This document shows, one piece after another, positions 32,175-41,035 of a stretch of DNA of 53,013 nt. The stretch is taken from contig NZ_MASS01000028.1 of the NCBI RefSeq assembly GCF_001707885.1, forward strand, positions 1 through 53,013. The letters run 5' to 3'. This DNA is from Desulfosporosinus cupriresistens (GTDB lineage: Bacteria; Bacillota; Desulfitobacteriia; Desulfitobacteriales; Desulfitobacteriaceae). Positions within the stretch are counted from its first letter, which is position 1, and every line of letters starts with the position of its first letter. The notes below the pieces were generated by a model, which did not search any database, had not been told where the DNA came from, and saw only the letters and a program-made list of their open reading frames with translations. The position numbers and the translations under genes are program-made.

Positions 32175-33140
32175 ATGGATAAGGGGATGGACACGATGTC
32201 GCGGAAAAAACAAATTAAGATTGCCGTCATAGCTCTCATACTCATGGTGAGCCAAGCTTCTTTGGCCTTAGCACGCGGAGGCGGAGGAGTGGGCGGAAGT
32301 CTGGGAGGAAGTGCTGGCCGAAGTTTTAGTGGTGGATCTTTCTCTGGGGGTGGTTTTTCGGGAGGATCTTCAGGAGGGCTTGGTGGTTTTTTCCCCTTAC
32401 CGTTTTTTTTCTTTGGGGGAACGTCTTCAGGAGGTTCAGGTTCAGGAGGGTTCTTCAGTTTTCTCTTCCTAATGGTTATTCTCTACTTTATTTTTAAAAC
32501 TTTAAGCTCGTCTCGGCGCGGTGGGCGAGGCAGATCGAGCAAGGGTCGCGGAGGAGGAGGCATGGACATCAATTCCAGCCAGATGCCGGTGGATCTAAAT
32601 GGTCGTGCGATCACAAATTCAGATAATCTACAGCGTTTTGGAAAGGTGATCAACTTCACACGTGAGAACATGCGTTATTATTCAGAAACCTTTCCTCGAT
32701 GGGATCGAGATTTTCTTGTGGGGCGAGTTCGTCAGGTCTTCTTTTGGTTGCAAGATGCCTGGAGTCGTCAAGACCTTTCAGCAGCGAGTGATTATTTAGC
32801 TGCAACTCTACAGAATAAGTATCAGACAGATCTTCAAGGAATGAAAGCACGTGGAGAACGCAATATAATCAAAGAACCCGTGCTAAACACAGGAGATATC
32901 GAATTCATCCATAGCCATTTAGATGAATCAACACAGCATTTTATGGTCATGGTTTCAGCAAGCTTGATTGATTATACTGTCGACGCCTCTCAGCGACAGA
33001 TATCCGGCGATAATACGCACAGGCTTTACTTTACAGAATTTTGGGAGTTTGCATGGCAGGATGATCGGTGGTTGCTTTCCAATATTTATCAAGAAGATGC
33101 TTTAGAAGTTGCCAAAATCGCTCGTGGTGAAGACGAATAA
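32175..33140 (+). CDS. TIM44-like domain membrane protein
   Basis: The protein has up to 321 residues. In-frame ATG 32187 or 32196 are alternative starts. The N-terminus is a signal-like helix (about 12-34, IAVIALILMVSQASLALARG). It is followed by a striking Gly/Ser/Phe-rich tract (about 35-95), a membrane helix (about 96-112), a basic Gly-rich linker and a TIM44-like/mtL45 domain (about 150-320). That domain has FLVGRVRQVFFWLQDAWSRQ and FTEFWEFAWQDDRWLLSNIY. Such proteins often sit beside PspA homologues in Firmicutes. The strong hairpin at 33145-33185 ends the transcript. Confidence 0.85.
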   Translation: MDKGMDTMSRKKQIKIAVIALILMVSQASLALARGGGGVGGSLGGSAGRSFSGGSFSGGGFSGGSSGGLGGFFPLPFFFFGGTSSGGSGSGGFFSFLFLMVILYFIFKTLSSSRRGGRGRSSKGRGGGGMDINSSQMPVDLNGRAITNSDNLQRFGKVINFTRENMRYYSETFPRWDRDFLVGRVRQVFFWLQDAWSRQDLSAASDYLAATLQNKYQTDLQGMKARGERNIIKEPVLNTGDIEFIHSHLDESTQHFMVMVSASLIDYTVDASQRQISGDNTHRLYFTEFWEFAWQDDRWLLSNIYQEDALEVAKIARGEDE

Positions 33141-33144
33141 CTAG

Positions 33145-33185
33145 AAATAGGAAATAGCCTCCAGCGTGGAGGCTATTTCCTATTT
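33145..33185. terminator. Bidirectional terminator hairpin
   Basis: A perfect 18-bp stem starts at AAATAGGAAATAGCCTCC and has a five-base AGCGT loop. It lies between converging genes and can serve both. Confidence 0.85.
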
Positions 33186-33221
33186 GGACTAAGTAATTGG
33201 GCTAGCAAAGTTCTTCCTTAT

Positions 33222-33872
33222 TTAAGACATATAATCTTTCAGCCGTTTGGCCGAAAAATACCAATACAGGCCTAACGACCCGAAGAGGAGAGTGCCAATC
33301 CCTAGAGAGAGCAATAACTGACCAGGATGATGTGAAACTCGCCAAAAGGAATGGCCAACCCAGGATTCCCAAGCAATCATGGGAATCTTACCAACAAGGG
33401 TGGCAAATAAAAACGCCGGAAAGGTCATTAGAGATAATCCAGCTGCATAATTTACAGCTGCAGAGGGAAGGATCGGGACTAGTCGGGAGAGAAGGACAAT
33501 GGAAAAACAATTCCCTTCGATAAGAGTGCCCCATTTGCCAAGCTTTGCTACCTTTGGCTGAGCCCACGTTTGTCCGAGCGAGCGGGCTAACCAAAAACCT
33601 AAAGAGGCACCTAACAAGCTTCCGACAAGGGAGAGCAAAAAGCCACCGACCCATCCGTAAAGAATGGTGTTAACTCCAGCAATTAAGACAAACGGAACGA
33701 CTGGAAAAAGCATCAGAAGCGTTATAATAAACAGATCGACAATAATGCTTATTGATCCCCATTGAGTGACAAAGGTCTGTAAAGCAGCAGGACGCTGGAG
33801 TTCAGGATAAAGTAAAATTACAAAAATGAGGGAGATCAACAATGTTAGGAAAGAGCAATATTTCTTGTTCAA
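33222..33872 (-). CDS. TVP38/TMEM64 family (VTT domain) membrane protein
   Basis: The protein has 216 residues, and the TTG start has GGAGG seven bases upstream. Five or so hydrophobic helices enclose the VTT/SNARE-associated core (about 55-175). That core has VVPFVLIAGVNTILYGWVGG, GSLLGASLGFWLARSLG and LLSRLVPILPSAAVNYAAGL. Such DedA-superfamily proteins are linked to lipid-carrier transport across the membrane. It converges on the PspA/TIM44 transcript and is not obviously part of an operon. Confidence 0.87.
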   Translation of the reverse strand: MNKKYCSFLTLLISLIFVILLYPELQRPAALQTFVTQWGSISIIVDLFIITLLMLFPVVPFVLIAGVNTILYGWVGGFLLSLVGSLLGASLGFWLARSLGQTWAQPKVAKLGKWGTLIEGNCFSIVLLSRLVPILPSAAVNYAAGLSLMTFPAFLFATLVGKIPMIAWESWVGHSFWRVSHHPGQLLLSLGIGTLLFGSLGLYWYFSAKRLKDYMS

Positions 33873-33987
33873 TGGTTAACCTCCCTAAAATATTTGAGAG
33901 CGATTCTAGTAGTTATAATCGTAACATATTCAGTGATCCTATGATAGGTCATTTCTCATATAGAATAATTACTTTAGTCTCGATTAG

Positions 33988-34169
33988 GGTGACGGACAGC
34001 TAGTTAAGAATGATTTGGCGCAAAATCTTCAGAAATCCGTTAGGCAGGTAGATATTGTGGCCCGAACAGGCGGAGATGAGTAACGTTTTATAAGGTTTCA
34101 GATCATCGGCTTTATATCGGTAAGCAAAATGGGAAAGGGCATATTGTTACGAAAAATACGTACATTTAA
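33988..34169 (+). pseudogene. Remnant of a GGDEF (diguanylate cyclase) gene
   Basis: From 33988 the plus strand reads GDGQLVKNDLAQNLQKSVRQ then VDIVARTGGDE and a stop at 34081-34083. After a short gap another frame (about 34097-34169) reads DHRLYIGKQNGKGHIVTKN, the usual end of a GGDEF domain (ADxALYxAKxxGRNRV). The middle is deleted. The remaining bases of 33873-34340 hold no intact gene. Confidence 0.65.
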
Positions 34170-34215
34170 GTGCCTGGAACATATGGATCCTTTTTTGGTA
34201 GATAGGAAAATATTG

Positions 34216-34242
34216 AGAGCCGTCCGTTGGATGGCTCTTTCG
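34216..34242 (+). terminator. Hairpin terminator
   Basis: AGAGCC-TCC pairs with GGA-GGCTCT around a GTT loop with one mismatch, followed by TTTCG. It probably belonged to the decayed GGDEF gene. Confidence 0.5.
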
Positions 34243-34340
34243 TTTGGAGTCTGCAGGTAGGAAATGAAAATAATAAAGAATTTTGACATATTATTAGTGA
34301 AAAAGTTGATACTGCGTGGTAAGCTGATGACAGAGGGGAA

Positions 34341-35507
34341 GTGGTTGGGATAAAATACGCAAGTTGGATCGAAGCGTCAGGTGAAAGCTTTATTGGAGAA
34401 ATATTAAAAGCGGCTCAGAACCCCAGTATGATTTCTTTTGCAGGGGGATTGCCAGCGCTTGAACTTTTCCCGGATCAGGCGTTACAGCGTTGTTTTCAAC
34501 GTGTTTTTGAAGAGCAAGGAAAACCCGCCTTGCAATATGCACAAACTTCAGGGTATCCTCCACTTAGGCAGTGGCTGGCCCAGCAGCATAAGAGAAAAGG
34601 CCAGCAGGTTGAGGTAGAAGAGATTGTGGTGACAACGGGCAGCCAGCAGGGATTGAGTTTATTAGCACAAACGTTTCTTGATCCAGGGGATGTTGTTTTT
34701 GTCGAGACCCCCACCTATCTGGGAGCGATCCAGGCTTTTCAATCCTTTCGAGCTCGGATGATGATGATTCCATGTGATGAGCAAGGAATTATCCCAGAAG
34801 AATTAGAAAAGATGCTAAAACTTGTGACTCCAAAGTTTTTATACCTCATTCCAAACTATCAAAATCCTTCCGGTAAGGTTATGGGGCTTGAACGCAGGAT
34901 TGAACTACTCCGTGTCGCTCAGGTCTATGATTTATTGGTCATTGAAGATAATCCCTATGGCAATTTACGCTTTGAAGGAGAAGCATTACCGGATCTAATC
35001 GAATTGGGAGATAATGTGATTTACTTAGGTACTTTTTCTAAGATTCTTGCGCCTGGATTAAGAGTGGGGTATGTTGTGGCGAACCCCGATATATTGAAAC
35101 ATCTTTGTCTGACCAAAGAAGGGGTGGATTTGCATAGCAATAACCTCACGCAACGTGCCGTGCTTGAATTCTTAAATGAAGGGCTGCTGCCTGCGCATAT
35201 TCTGGAATTGCGTACCCTTTATAGAGAACGTAGAAATGCAATGGTCCAAGCTATCGAAAAGCACATTGGGGAAGAGGTGGACATGATTATTCCTTCTGGA
35301 GGGCTTTTTCTCTGGGCTCGCTTCAAGAAGATAAAGAATAGTTTTGACTACGTACAGGAGACCATACGTCAGAATGTGCTTTATGTGCCTGGTGCTGTAT
35401 TTTACCCAGACGGGCGAGTGACGCCAGAGGTGCGGTTGAATTATTCCTGTTCAACTCCGGAGATCATTGATGAGGGCATTCAACGTTTAGCTCGGGCGAT
35501 CCGCTAG
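34341..35507 (+). CDS. PLP-dependent aminotransferase, class I/II (2-aminoadipate aminotransferase-like)
   Basis: The protein has 388 residues starting at GTG 34341 after GAGGGG. The spacing is short, so the start is slightly uncertain. The fold-type I signature is clear: ISFAGGLPALELFPDQALQR, LQYAQTSGYPPLRQWLA, VTTGSQQGLSLLAQTFLDPG, PNYQNPSGKVM, VIEDNPYGNLRF and TFSKILAPGLRVGYV, with the PLP lysine at 234. This pattern is typical of LysN/ARO8-type transaminases, which are broad for 2-oxoglutarate-linked transfer. The exact substrate is not readable. The gene is single, closed by the strong hairpin at 35524-35566. Confidence 0.9.
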   Translation: MVGIKYASWIEASGESFIGEILKAAQNPSMISFAGGLPALELFPDQALQRCFQRVFEEQGKPALQYAQTSGYPPLRQWLAQQHKRKGQQVEVEEIVVTTGSQQGLSLLAQTFLDPGDVVFVETPTYLGAIQAFQSFRARMMMIPCDEQGIIPEELEKMLKLVTPKFLYLIPNYQNPSGKVMGLERRIELLRVAQVYDLLVIEDNPYGNLRFEGEALPDLIELGDNVIYLGTFSKILAPGLRVGYVVANPDILKHLCLTKEGVDLHSNNLTQRAVLEFLNEGLLPAHILELRTLYRERRNAMVQAIEKHIGEEVDMIIPSGGLFLWARFKKIKNSFDYVQETIRQNVLYVPGAVFYPDGRVTPEVRLNYSCSTPEIIDEGIQRLARAIR

Positions 35508-35523
35508 GAGACTTTTAAAAACA

Positions 35524-35566
35524 AAAGCGTAAGGTTAATGATTTAGGTTCATTAACCTTACGCTTT
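35524..35566. terminator. Bidirectional terminator hairpin
   Basis: A perfect 18-bp stem (35524-35541 with 35549-35566) with a seven-base loop lies between the aminotransferase gene and the converging cobS. Confidence 0.85.
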
Positions 35567-35604
35567 CTTTAGTTTAATGTCGTTTCTTATAATCCTTCTT
35601 ACAT

Positions 35605-36342
35605 TTAATGTAGGAAAGGAAATGCCACTAATAAACAGATAACTTCTGAAAGTTCGATAATAGCCCCGTACAAGTCGCCAGTTAATCCTCCAAGGAGAGA
35701 GGAAATTTTGAAAGCCCAAAGAGTCACAACGATGACGCAAACTCCAAAGGTAATAAGTCCAGCAATTTTAGCGAGCATAAAGGAAATTCCTAAAACTACG
35801 GCTCCACTAACAAGTAAAGGAATCCAGCGAGTTGTATCATGAATTCCTTTGCCAAGTCCTTGAGCACGGGCATAGGGAAACGCAATCACCCCAATTTGGA
35901 ATACCCAGCGTGAAATCATAGGCATAACTAGGAGAATGGAAAACTTAGAAGGAGTTAGGCTGGCCAGCAAGGAGAATTTGAGGAGTAATAAGCCGATGAG
36001 AGCCATGGAAGCGTGGGCCCCGACTCGGCTGTCTTTCATGATTTCTAAGATTCGGTCTGGACTTCGAGCGGACAGCAAACCATCCATACTATCCATAAAT
36101 CCATCGAGATGGAGTCCGCCTGTAAGGATTAATTCAGCTACCAATAGGAGAGCACCAAGAACTAAAGGCGGAAAATAAAGGACCAATATTTTTGCTAGAA
36201 GCCAGAGGAGTAGTCCTATAGCAAGTCCGACCAAGGGGTAATAACGATAACTCCGCGTAAATTCCTCTGAGGTGATTTCTACTTTAGGTACGGGTAGAGG
36301 GATTCGCGTTAGGAAGGTCAGGGCAATCAGAAATCCACGCAA
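35605..36342 (-). CDS. cobS: Adenosylcobinamide-GDP ribazoletransferase (cobalamin synthase)
   Basis: The protein has 245 residues, and the TTG start lies eight bases after AGGAG inside the end of cobU. It is a polytopic membrane protein. The N-terminus FLIALTFLTRIPLPVP, the YYPLVGLAIG helix and the Asp-rich motif GGLHLDGFMDSMDGLLSARS identify CobS. It joins adenosylcobinamide-GDP to alpha-ribazole (phosphate), the last step of nucleotide-loop assembly, at the membrane. It is the last gene of the cobT-cobU-cobS operon governed by the riboswitch at 38.2-38.4 kb. Confidence 0.95.
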   Translation of the reverse strand: MRGFLIALTFLTRIPLPVPKVEITSEEFTRSYRYYPLVGLAIGLLLWLLAKILVLYFPPLVLGALLLVAELILTGGLHLDGFMDSMDGLLSARSPDRILEIMKDSRVGAHASMALIGLLLLKFSLLASLTPSKFSILLVMPMISRWVFQIGVIAFPYARAQGLGKGIHDTTRWIPLLVSGAVVLGISFMLAKIAGLITFGVCVIVVTLWAFKISSLLGGLTGDLYGAIIELSEVICLLVAFPFLH

Positions 36343-36348
36343 ATTTAT

Positions 36349-37005
36349 TCACTCCTTGAGCAGGGAAGCAAGCAGCTTCTCACCGGAGTGTTTAATCTCC
36401 ATAGGGAAACCTGCCACGACCATATAAACCTGATCAGCACTTTGGGCCAAAATTTGATTGCTCCGACCGGCCAAATCTCGGTAAGCTCGGGATAGGGGGT
36501 TTTCGGGAACAATTCCTTGTCCTACTTCATTGGTAACAAAGATCACGGAGGGTTTAATCTCTTGGGCGAGTCGGGCGACCTCTTGAACAATAGTTAAAAT
36601 TTGAGGTTCAACCTGGTTAGATATAGGTTTATCATTTTGTAGGGTTAGTGGGAATTCTTCGCCATTGAGGTCGGCAGGGGTGGGGCGTTGGATTTGTTCT
36701 GCTTGTCCTGCTAAGAGAAGATTGGTGAGCCAGAGCGTGACACAGTCGAGAAGGATAACCCCATCTTCATCTTTAAGTTCAAGTAAGGTTTCACGAATAT
36801 TGCGGGGTTCTTCGATAAGCCGCCAAGTAGACGGACGCTGTTGCTGGTGTTTCTTGACTCGCAGGGCCATTTCTTCGTCCCATATTTGGGCGGTAGCAAT
36901 GTAAATGACGGGACGATGTGCATGAGTGGCGAGAAGTTCGGCAAAGCGACTTTTACCGCTGCGGGCACCGCCAGTGACTAATGTAAATTGTGAGATTACA
37001 TTCAC
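36349..37005 (-). CDS. cobU: Adenosylcobinamide kinase / adenosylcobinamide-phosphate guanylyltransferase
   Basis: The protein has 218 residues with a GTG start after GGAG. The P-loop GGARSGKSRFAE near residue 11, VIYIATAQIWDEEMALRVKK, the HQQQRPSTWRLIEEP segment and VTNEVGQGIVPENPLSRAYR are diagnostic. It phosphorylates adenosylcobinamide and then transfers GMP. Compared with most CobU proteins (about 180 residues), there is an insertion of some 30 residues in the middle (GQAEQIQRPTPADLNGEEF region). It lies six bases before cobS and downstream of cobT. Confidence 0.95.
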   Translation of the reverse strand: MNVISQFTLVTGGARSGKSRFAELLATHAHRPVIYIATAQIWDEEMALRVKKHQQQRPSTWRLIEEPRNIRETLLELKDEDGVILLDCVTLWLTNLLLAGQAEQIQRPTPADLNGEEFPLTLQNDKPISNQVEPQILTIVQEVARLAQEIKPSVIFVTNEVGQGIVPENPLSRAYRDLAGRSNQILAQSADQVYMVVAGFPMEIKHSGEKLLASLLKE

Positions 37006-37045
37006 CTACTCTCCGGTTTTTCGGATAGGATTCGCCTACTATAAA

Positions 37046-38122
37046 TTATAACTGTTCGCAGACTCCGGCATCAGCAAAGGTTGCCATTTCTTCGAGAATA
37101 TGAAGAGCAGCTTCAACAAAGTAAAAGGTTAAGGCGGCTCCGGTTCCTTCCCCGAGTCGCATATTTAGGTTAAGGACTGGTTCGAGGTCTAGTGCAGCTA
37201 AGGCTTTACGGTGACCGATTTCTACTGAGCCGTGGGAAGGAATCATGAAGGCAGTACTTTTAGGGGCAAGCTTTGCGGCAATAAGCGCTCCGGCAGTCGA
37301 GATGAATCCGTCGATTACAATGGGAACGCGGCTGGCGGCGGCTTGAAGAATGCTGCCAGCAATCGCTGCGATTTCTAAGCCCCCTACTTTAGTTAGCACA
37401 TCGAGAGCGTCGTCTTTATCCGGTTTATTAACTTCAATGGCTTTTTCAATTGCGCTGCGTTTCTTTAGTAATCCCGCATCATCAATTCCCGTGCCACGAC
37501 CAACGACTTCTTCGATGGAAGAATCGGTTAAGAGGGCGACGATAGCTGAACTAGGGGTAGTATTACCAATTCCGAGTTCTCCAGTCGCAAAAAGGTTATA
37601 TCCTGCGTGGATTTTTTCATCAGCAATATCTGCTCCAACCATTAGCGCTTGTAGGGCTTCTTGTCGTGTCATGGCAGGGCCTTTGGTCATGTTCTGGGTA
37701 CCGTTGGCAACTCGCTGGTGATTGATATTTCCATCTAAGGGGAAGGCAACGCCGACATCGGTTAAAAAAACCTCGGCTTTCGCCTGGCGAGCGAGAACAT
37801 TGATGCCAGCGCCACCAGCCATGATATTATAAGCCATTTGAGGTGTAACTTCTTGAGGGAAGGCGCTCACCCCTTCTTCAACGACTCCATGATCTCCAGC
37901 CATCAAAAGGACAGCTTTTTTCTGGATATTGGGACGTGAGGTACGTTGAATCCCTCCCAGTTGCTTAGCGAAATGTTCCAGCTGTCCAAGGCTTCCCTGT
38001 GGTTTGGTGAGTGAATCTAAGCGTTCTTGGATTTGGGTCATAGACTTTTCGTCTAGGTCTGTAATTCTCGCTATGAGTTCTTGAAGTTGGGCATACAGTT
38101 TGGCTTCAGTTAAATTTTCCAT
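37046..38122 (-). CDS. cobT: Nicotinate-nucleotide--dimethylbenzimidazole phosphoribosyltransferase
   Basis: The protein has 358 residues from ATG 38122, which has GAGGGG upstream. The frame is open eight codons further. The segments LDSLTKPQGSLGQLEHFAKQ, VLLMAGDHGVVEEGVSAFPQ, GELGIGNTTPSSAI and GRGTGIDDAGL are typical CobT, as is the catalytic glutamate region near the C-terminus (RLGEGTGAALTF). It makes alpha-ribazole phosphate from dimethylbenzimidazole and NaMN for the lower ligand of B12. It is the first gene of the operon, behind a cobalamin riboswitch and an intrinsic terminator. Confidence 0.96.
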   Translation of the reverse strand: MENLTEAKLYAQLQELIARITDLDEKSMTQIQERLDSLTKPQGSLGQLEHFAKQLGGIQRTSRPNIQKKAVLLMAGDHGVVEEGVSAFPQEVTPQMAYNIMAGGAGINVLARQAKAEVFLTDVGVAFPLDGNINHQRVANGTQNMTKGPAMTRQEALQALMVGADIADEKIHAGYNLFATGELGIGNTTPSSAIVALLTDSSIEEVVGRGTGIDDAGLLKKRSAIEKAIEVNKPDKDDALDVLTKVGGLEIAAIAGSILQAAASRVPIVIDGFISTAGALIAAKLAPKSTAFMIPSHGSVEIGHRKALAALDLEPVLNLNMRLGEGTGAALTFYFVEAALHILEEMATFADAGVCEQL

Positions 38123-38157
38123 GGTTTTTTCCCCTCTCATTTTCAAATTTTCTGTAG

Positions 38158-38201
38158 AAAAAATTAAGTCCCGACCACAAATAACTCTGTGGTCGGGACT
38201 T
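38158..38201 (-). terminator. Riboswitch-associated intrinsic terminator
   Basis: On the minus strand a 14-bp stem (AAGTCCCGACCACA and its complement, 38166-38201) is followed by AATTTTTTC. It sits between the cobalamin aptamer and cobT, so B12 binding probably promotes termination here. Confidence 0.85.
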
Positions 38202-38206
38202 TACCG

Positions 38207-38400
38207 TCATCACCGCCGCTCCCCCTGTTGTGGGAAGACGTAAACAATTTAGGCAGGTCTCCTGGCTATCGAATCATCGTTCAATTCGTAACCTTCCCAG
38301 CAAGAGCCAGTGGTTTACGAAACTCATCGAATACAGTGGTGGGTCCGCGTCGGTTTCAAACCGAACTTCCCTATTCTCCCCTTAGGGCACCTAAAATGAC
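38207..38400 (-). ncRNA. Cobalamin (adenosylcobalamin) riboswitch
   Basis: The minus strand carries the B12 box GCCAGGAGACCTGCC (complement at 38252-38266). Upstream are the expected conserved pieces GGGAAG, TTTGAAACCGACGCGGACCC, the GCCACTGTAT-like CCACTGTATTC, AACCACTGGCTC and GGGAAGG. It leads cobT-cobU-cobS and is followed by an intrinsic terminator. The outer limits are approximate. Confidence 0.92.
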
Positions 38401-38683
38401 ATTATTTTTTCTTTTAGCATAACACAACCTTTTTCTAATCTCAATACGCACCACTAGAATTCATTAAATTTATAATGTTATGCGTTAAAGGAGCTATACC
38501 TTAAAGATCAAAAAAGCTGGTTTGGTAAGTTCGAAGATTAGAAGTATACTATAAGTCGCGTTAACGGTATACGAACGTTGACGGGATTATTCATTATTTC
38601 TTAGTTTGAAGCTGGATTTGTATGATGATGCGAATTGCTAAGGAGAATGAATAAATATAGTTTAATTAGGAGGGCTCAAATAA

Positions 38684-39070
38684 ATGAAAAAAATCTTGAT
38701 GATTGGACTACTTGTAGGGACTGTTGCGATTGTTGCTGGCTGTGGAACGCAAACACCAACTCCAGCCCCGCAGAGTCAACAACCTACCACGCAGAATACG
38801 ACCACACCGAACCAGACGCCTGCGCCATCAACCACGACCCCGACAACTGCAGGCAGTGGGAAAGATGTTTATGACAAAAACTGTTCGGCCTGCCATGGCG
38901 CAGGCGGTGCAGGTGCTTCTGCTCCACCTCTGAATACGGAAAAGAGGACGCAGGCTCAAGTCCTGAATATTACCAAGAAAGGTAAAGAAAGTATGCCTGG
39001 CTACGCCACTGTACTTAATGACGCAGAAATACAAGCTGTGGCTCAATATGTTGCGGATCTGAAAAAATAA
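38684..39070 (+). CDS. c-type cytochrome lipoprotein
   Basis: The protein has 128 residues and its start follows AGGAGG. A lipoprotein signal peptide ends at the lipobox IVAGC (Cys20). A Thr/Pro/Gln-rich linker (21-56) follows, then a monohaem class I cytochrome c domain with CSACH (67-71) and a likely axial Met at 104 (SMPGY). It should be lipid-anchored outside the membrane as a small electron carrier. It is a single gene closed by the hairpin at 39088-39118. Such anchored cytochromes occur in some sulfate-reducing and dehalogenating Clostridia. Confidence 0.92.
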   Translation: MKKILMIGLLVGTVAIVAGCGTQTPTPAPQSQQPTTQNTTTPNQTPAPSTTTPTTAGSGKDVYDKNCSACHGAGGAGASAPPLNTEKRTQAQVLNITKKGKESMPGYATVLNDAEIQAVAQYVADLKK

Positions 39071-39087
39071 GCATTCGACTTCAGCTG

Positions 39088-39120
39088 AAAGCACCTTTTC
39101 GTTTCGGAGGGGTGCTTTTA
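39088..39120 (+). terminator. Terminator after the cytochrome gene
   Basis: AAAGCACC pairs with GGTGCTTT around a 15-base loop, ending in a short T run. Confidence 0.65.
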
Positions 39121-39590
39121 GTAGATGCAAGAAAAGGAAACACATTTTTACAAGCGTGTTTCCTTCGTATATAATGGTATGAAAAGAGCACTACTTTGGT
39201 TTGGACTGCATACGGTCCTCGTTGCCGGCAAAGTTGGAAAAAAATGGTTTTTGAGCATATACAATTGGAAAATAAACTACTTATTAATGATCCGCAGTTT
39301 GGTAATACCTCAGGATTTCGAATTATGGCGGCAACTCTAGCAATTGCTTTGAGCATCCAGTGGATACACTTATACCATCCACCGGTTTCGAGTACATGAT
39401 GAAGCATATTATCGGAACAGAAGAAGATGAAGTAGTTCTGAAGATTTGCGAAGAGGCCCGGGAAACGAAGATCGAAGTTCGAAGTCCAAGTAAGTGAGGC
39501 GTCAAAAGCGTTTGGCGCCTTAATGTATAATTAACACTTAATATTAGTACAAATAATGAAGGATACGATCTAGGATGTTTTTGGTAAATT
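39121..39590. other. Intergenic region with hairpins and short unassigned frames
   Basis: A 10-bp stem AAGGAAACAC (39134-39143) pairs with 39156-39165. A 33-residue frame (39396-39497, MMKHIIGTEEDEVVLKICEE and ARETKIEVRSPSK) looks protein-like. It ends in a terminator-like hairpin AGGCGTCAAA/TTTGGCGCCT (39497-39520). It has no good ribosome site and was not recognised, so it may be the end of a decayed gene. Confidence 0.35.
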
Positions 39591-39607
39591 CAAAGGAGGA
39601 GTAAATC

Positions 39608-40957
39608 ATAGAAGGTCTGCTCTGGAGTGCTTTTAAAGTTTTAATCGCTTTACTTTTGGTTGGAATTAATGGCGTTTTCGTTGCCGCTGAATTTTCATTG
39701 GTCAAAGTCCGCAAGACTCGTTTGGCTGAGCTTGCAGAGAATGGGTCGCGCAAAGCACAAATAGCTCTTGAAGTTACATCAAAACTTGATGCTTATCTTT
39801 CGGCCTGCCAACTCGGGATTACGCTTGCTTCCTTGGGTTTAGGCTGGCTTGGAGAACCCGCAGTTGCGAGTCTAATAGAACCATTGTTTAAGGGTGTGGC
39901 AGGTTGGAGTACGGTTTACACCGAAACAATAGCCGTAGCTATAGCTTTTGTATTGATCTCCTTCCTGCATATTGTTTTGGGAGAGCTTGTCCCTAAATCA
40001 TTGGCTATTCAAAAAGCAGAGAGCATAGCCCTGGCGACGGCAGGATTTCTGAAAGACTTCTACTGGATTTTCTATCCAGTCATTTGGTCACTCAATAACG
40101 TCGCTAACCTTGTGCTGCGTATCTGGGGAGTTGAACCTGCCAACGAGGCGGATCTAGCTCATAGTGAAGAAGAACTGCGGATGTTGGTCGATGCCAGTCA
40201 AAAGCATGGCTATTTGGATAAAATGGAAGGTAAACTCTTGGATAATGTGTTCGAGTTTTCAGACCGTATCGCCAGTGAAGTGATGATTCCGCGCCAAGAT
40301 ATGGTGTGTATCTTTATTCAGGACACATTCGAGGAGATTCTAGACATTTTAAAAAAATATGGGCATACGCGTTATCTGCTTTGTGATGATGATAAAGACC
40401 ACGTTCTTGGCTTAGTACATATGCGGGACATTTTCCGACTGCAGGAACAAAATGATACTAAGGATATTACGCAGATTAAGCGGGATATTCTAGTCGTTCC
40501 TGAGGGGATGCCGATTTCTCATCTTGTCCAGAAAATGCGCAGCCAGCGAACTCATATGGCTGTTGTTGTGGATGAATTCGGTGGTTCAGCGGGGCTTGTC
40601 ACAATTGAAGATATGTTAGAGGAATTGGTTGGAGAAATCTATGATGAATTTGAACTGGAGCAGCCAGATATTCAAAAATTAGCGGAAAATGAATACGTCC
40701 TTAATGGACGAGTGTTAATGGAAGAGGTTTCAGAATTACTTGAGATTCAACTCGAAGAAGAAACCGTCTCGACAATTGGGGGATATGTCTTTTCCCGGTT
40801 AGGTCGAAAGCCGGTCAAAGGGGATGAAGTATATTTTGACGGATTCCATTTCGAAGTTATCGAGGTGATTGGATTTAGAATTACAAAGGTTAAGGTTCTC
40901 AGAAAGCTGCTCGAAAATAAAGAAAAAGAATTACCTCCTACACATGAAGTAGGTTGA
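39608..40957 (+). CDS. HlyC/CorC family (CNNM DUF21-CBS) membrane protein, apparent AUA start
   Basis: The reading frame opens after a TAA at 39602. The only codon at proper distance (eight bases) from AAAGGAGG is ATA 39608 (ATC 39605 is closer). The next usual start is TTG 39656, which would cut into the first membrane helix. From 39608 there are 449 residues: a DUF21 membrane domain (about 1-200, with AAEFSLVKVRKTRLAELAEN and LGWLGEP), a CBS pair (about 215-340, VMIPRQDMV and VVDEFGGSAGLVTIEDMLEE), and the C-terminal CorC_HlyC domain (about 355-440). It is a likely magnesium or other divalent cation exporter. An ATG-to-ATA mutation or read error is the alternative. Confidence 0.85.
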   Translation: MEGLLWSAFKVLIALLLVGINGVFVAAEFSLVKVRKTRLAELAENGSRKAQIALEVTSKLDAYLSACQLGITLASLGLGWLGEPAVASLIEPLFKGVAGWSTVYTETIAVAIAFVLISFLHIVLGELVPKSLAIQKAESIALATAGFLKDFYWIFYPVIWSLNNVANLVLRIWGVEPANEADLAHSEEELRMLVDASQKHGYLDKMEGKLLDNVFEFSDRIASEVMIPRQDMVCIFIQDTFEEILDILKKYGHTRYLLCDDDKDHVLGLVHMRDIFRLQEQNDTKDITQIKRDILVVPEGMPISHLVQKMRSQRTHMAVVVDEFGGSAGLVTIEDMLEELVGEIYDEFELEQPDIQKLAENEYVLNGRVLMEEVSELLEIQLEEETVSTIGGYVFSRLGRKPVKGDEVYFDGFHFEVIEVIGFRITKVKVLRKLLENKEKELPPTHEVG

Positions 40958-41035
40958 CCGTTAGTTAGCTTAAATCAGGCAGTGGCCCACAAGGCGTTTG
41001 CTCGCGAGCCACTTAAGGAGTTGAAATAACAGTTC

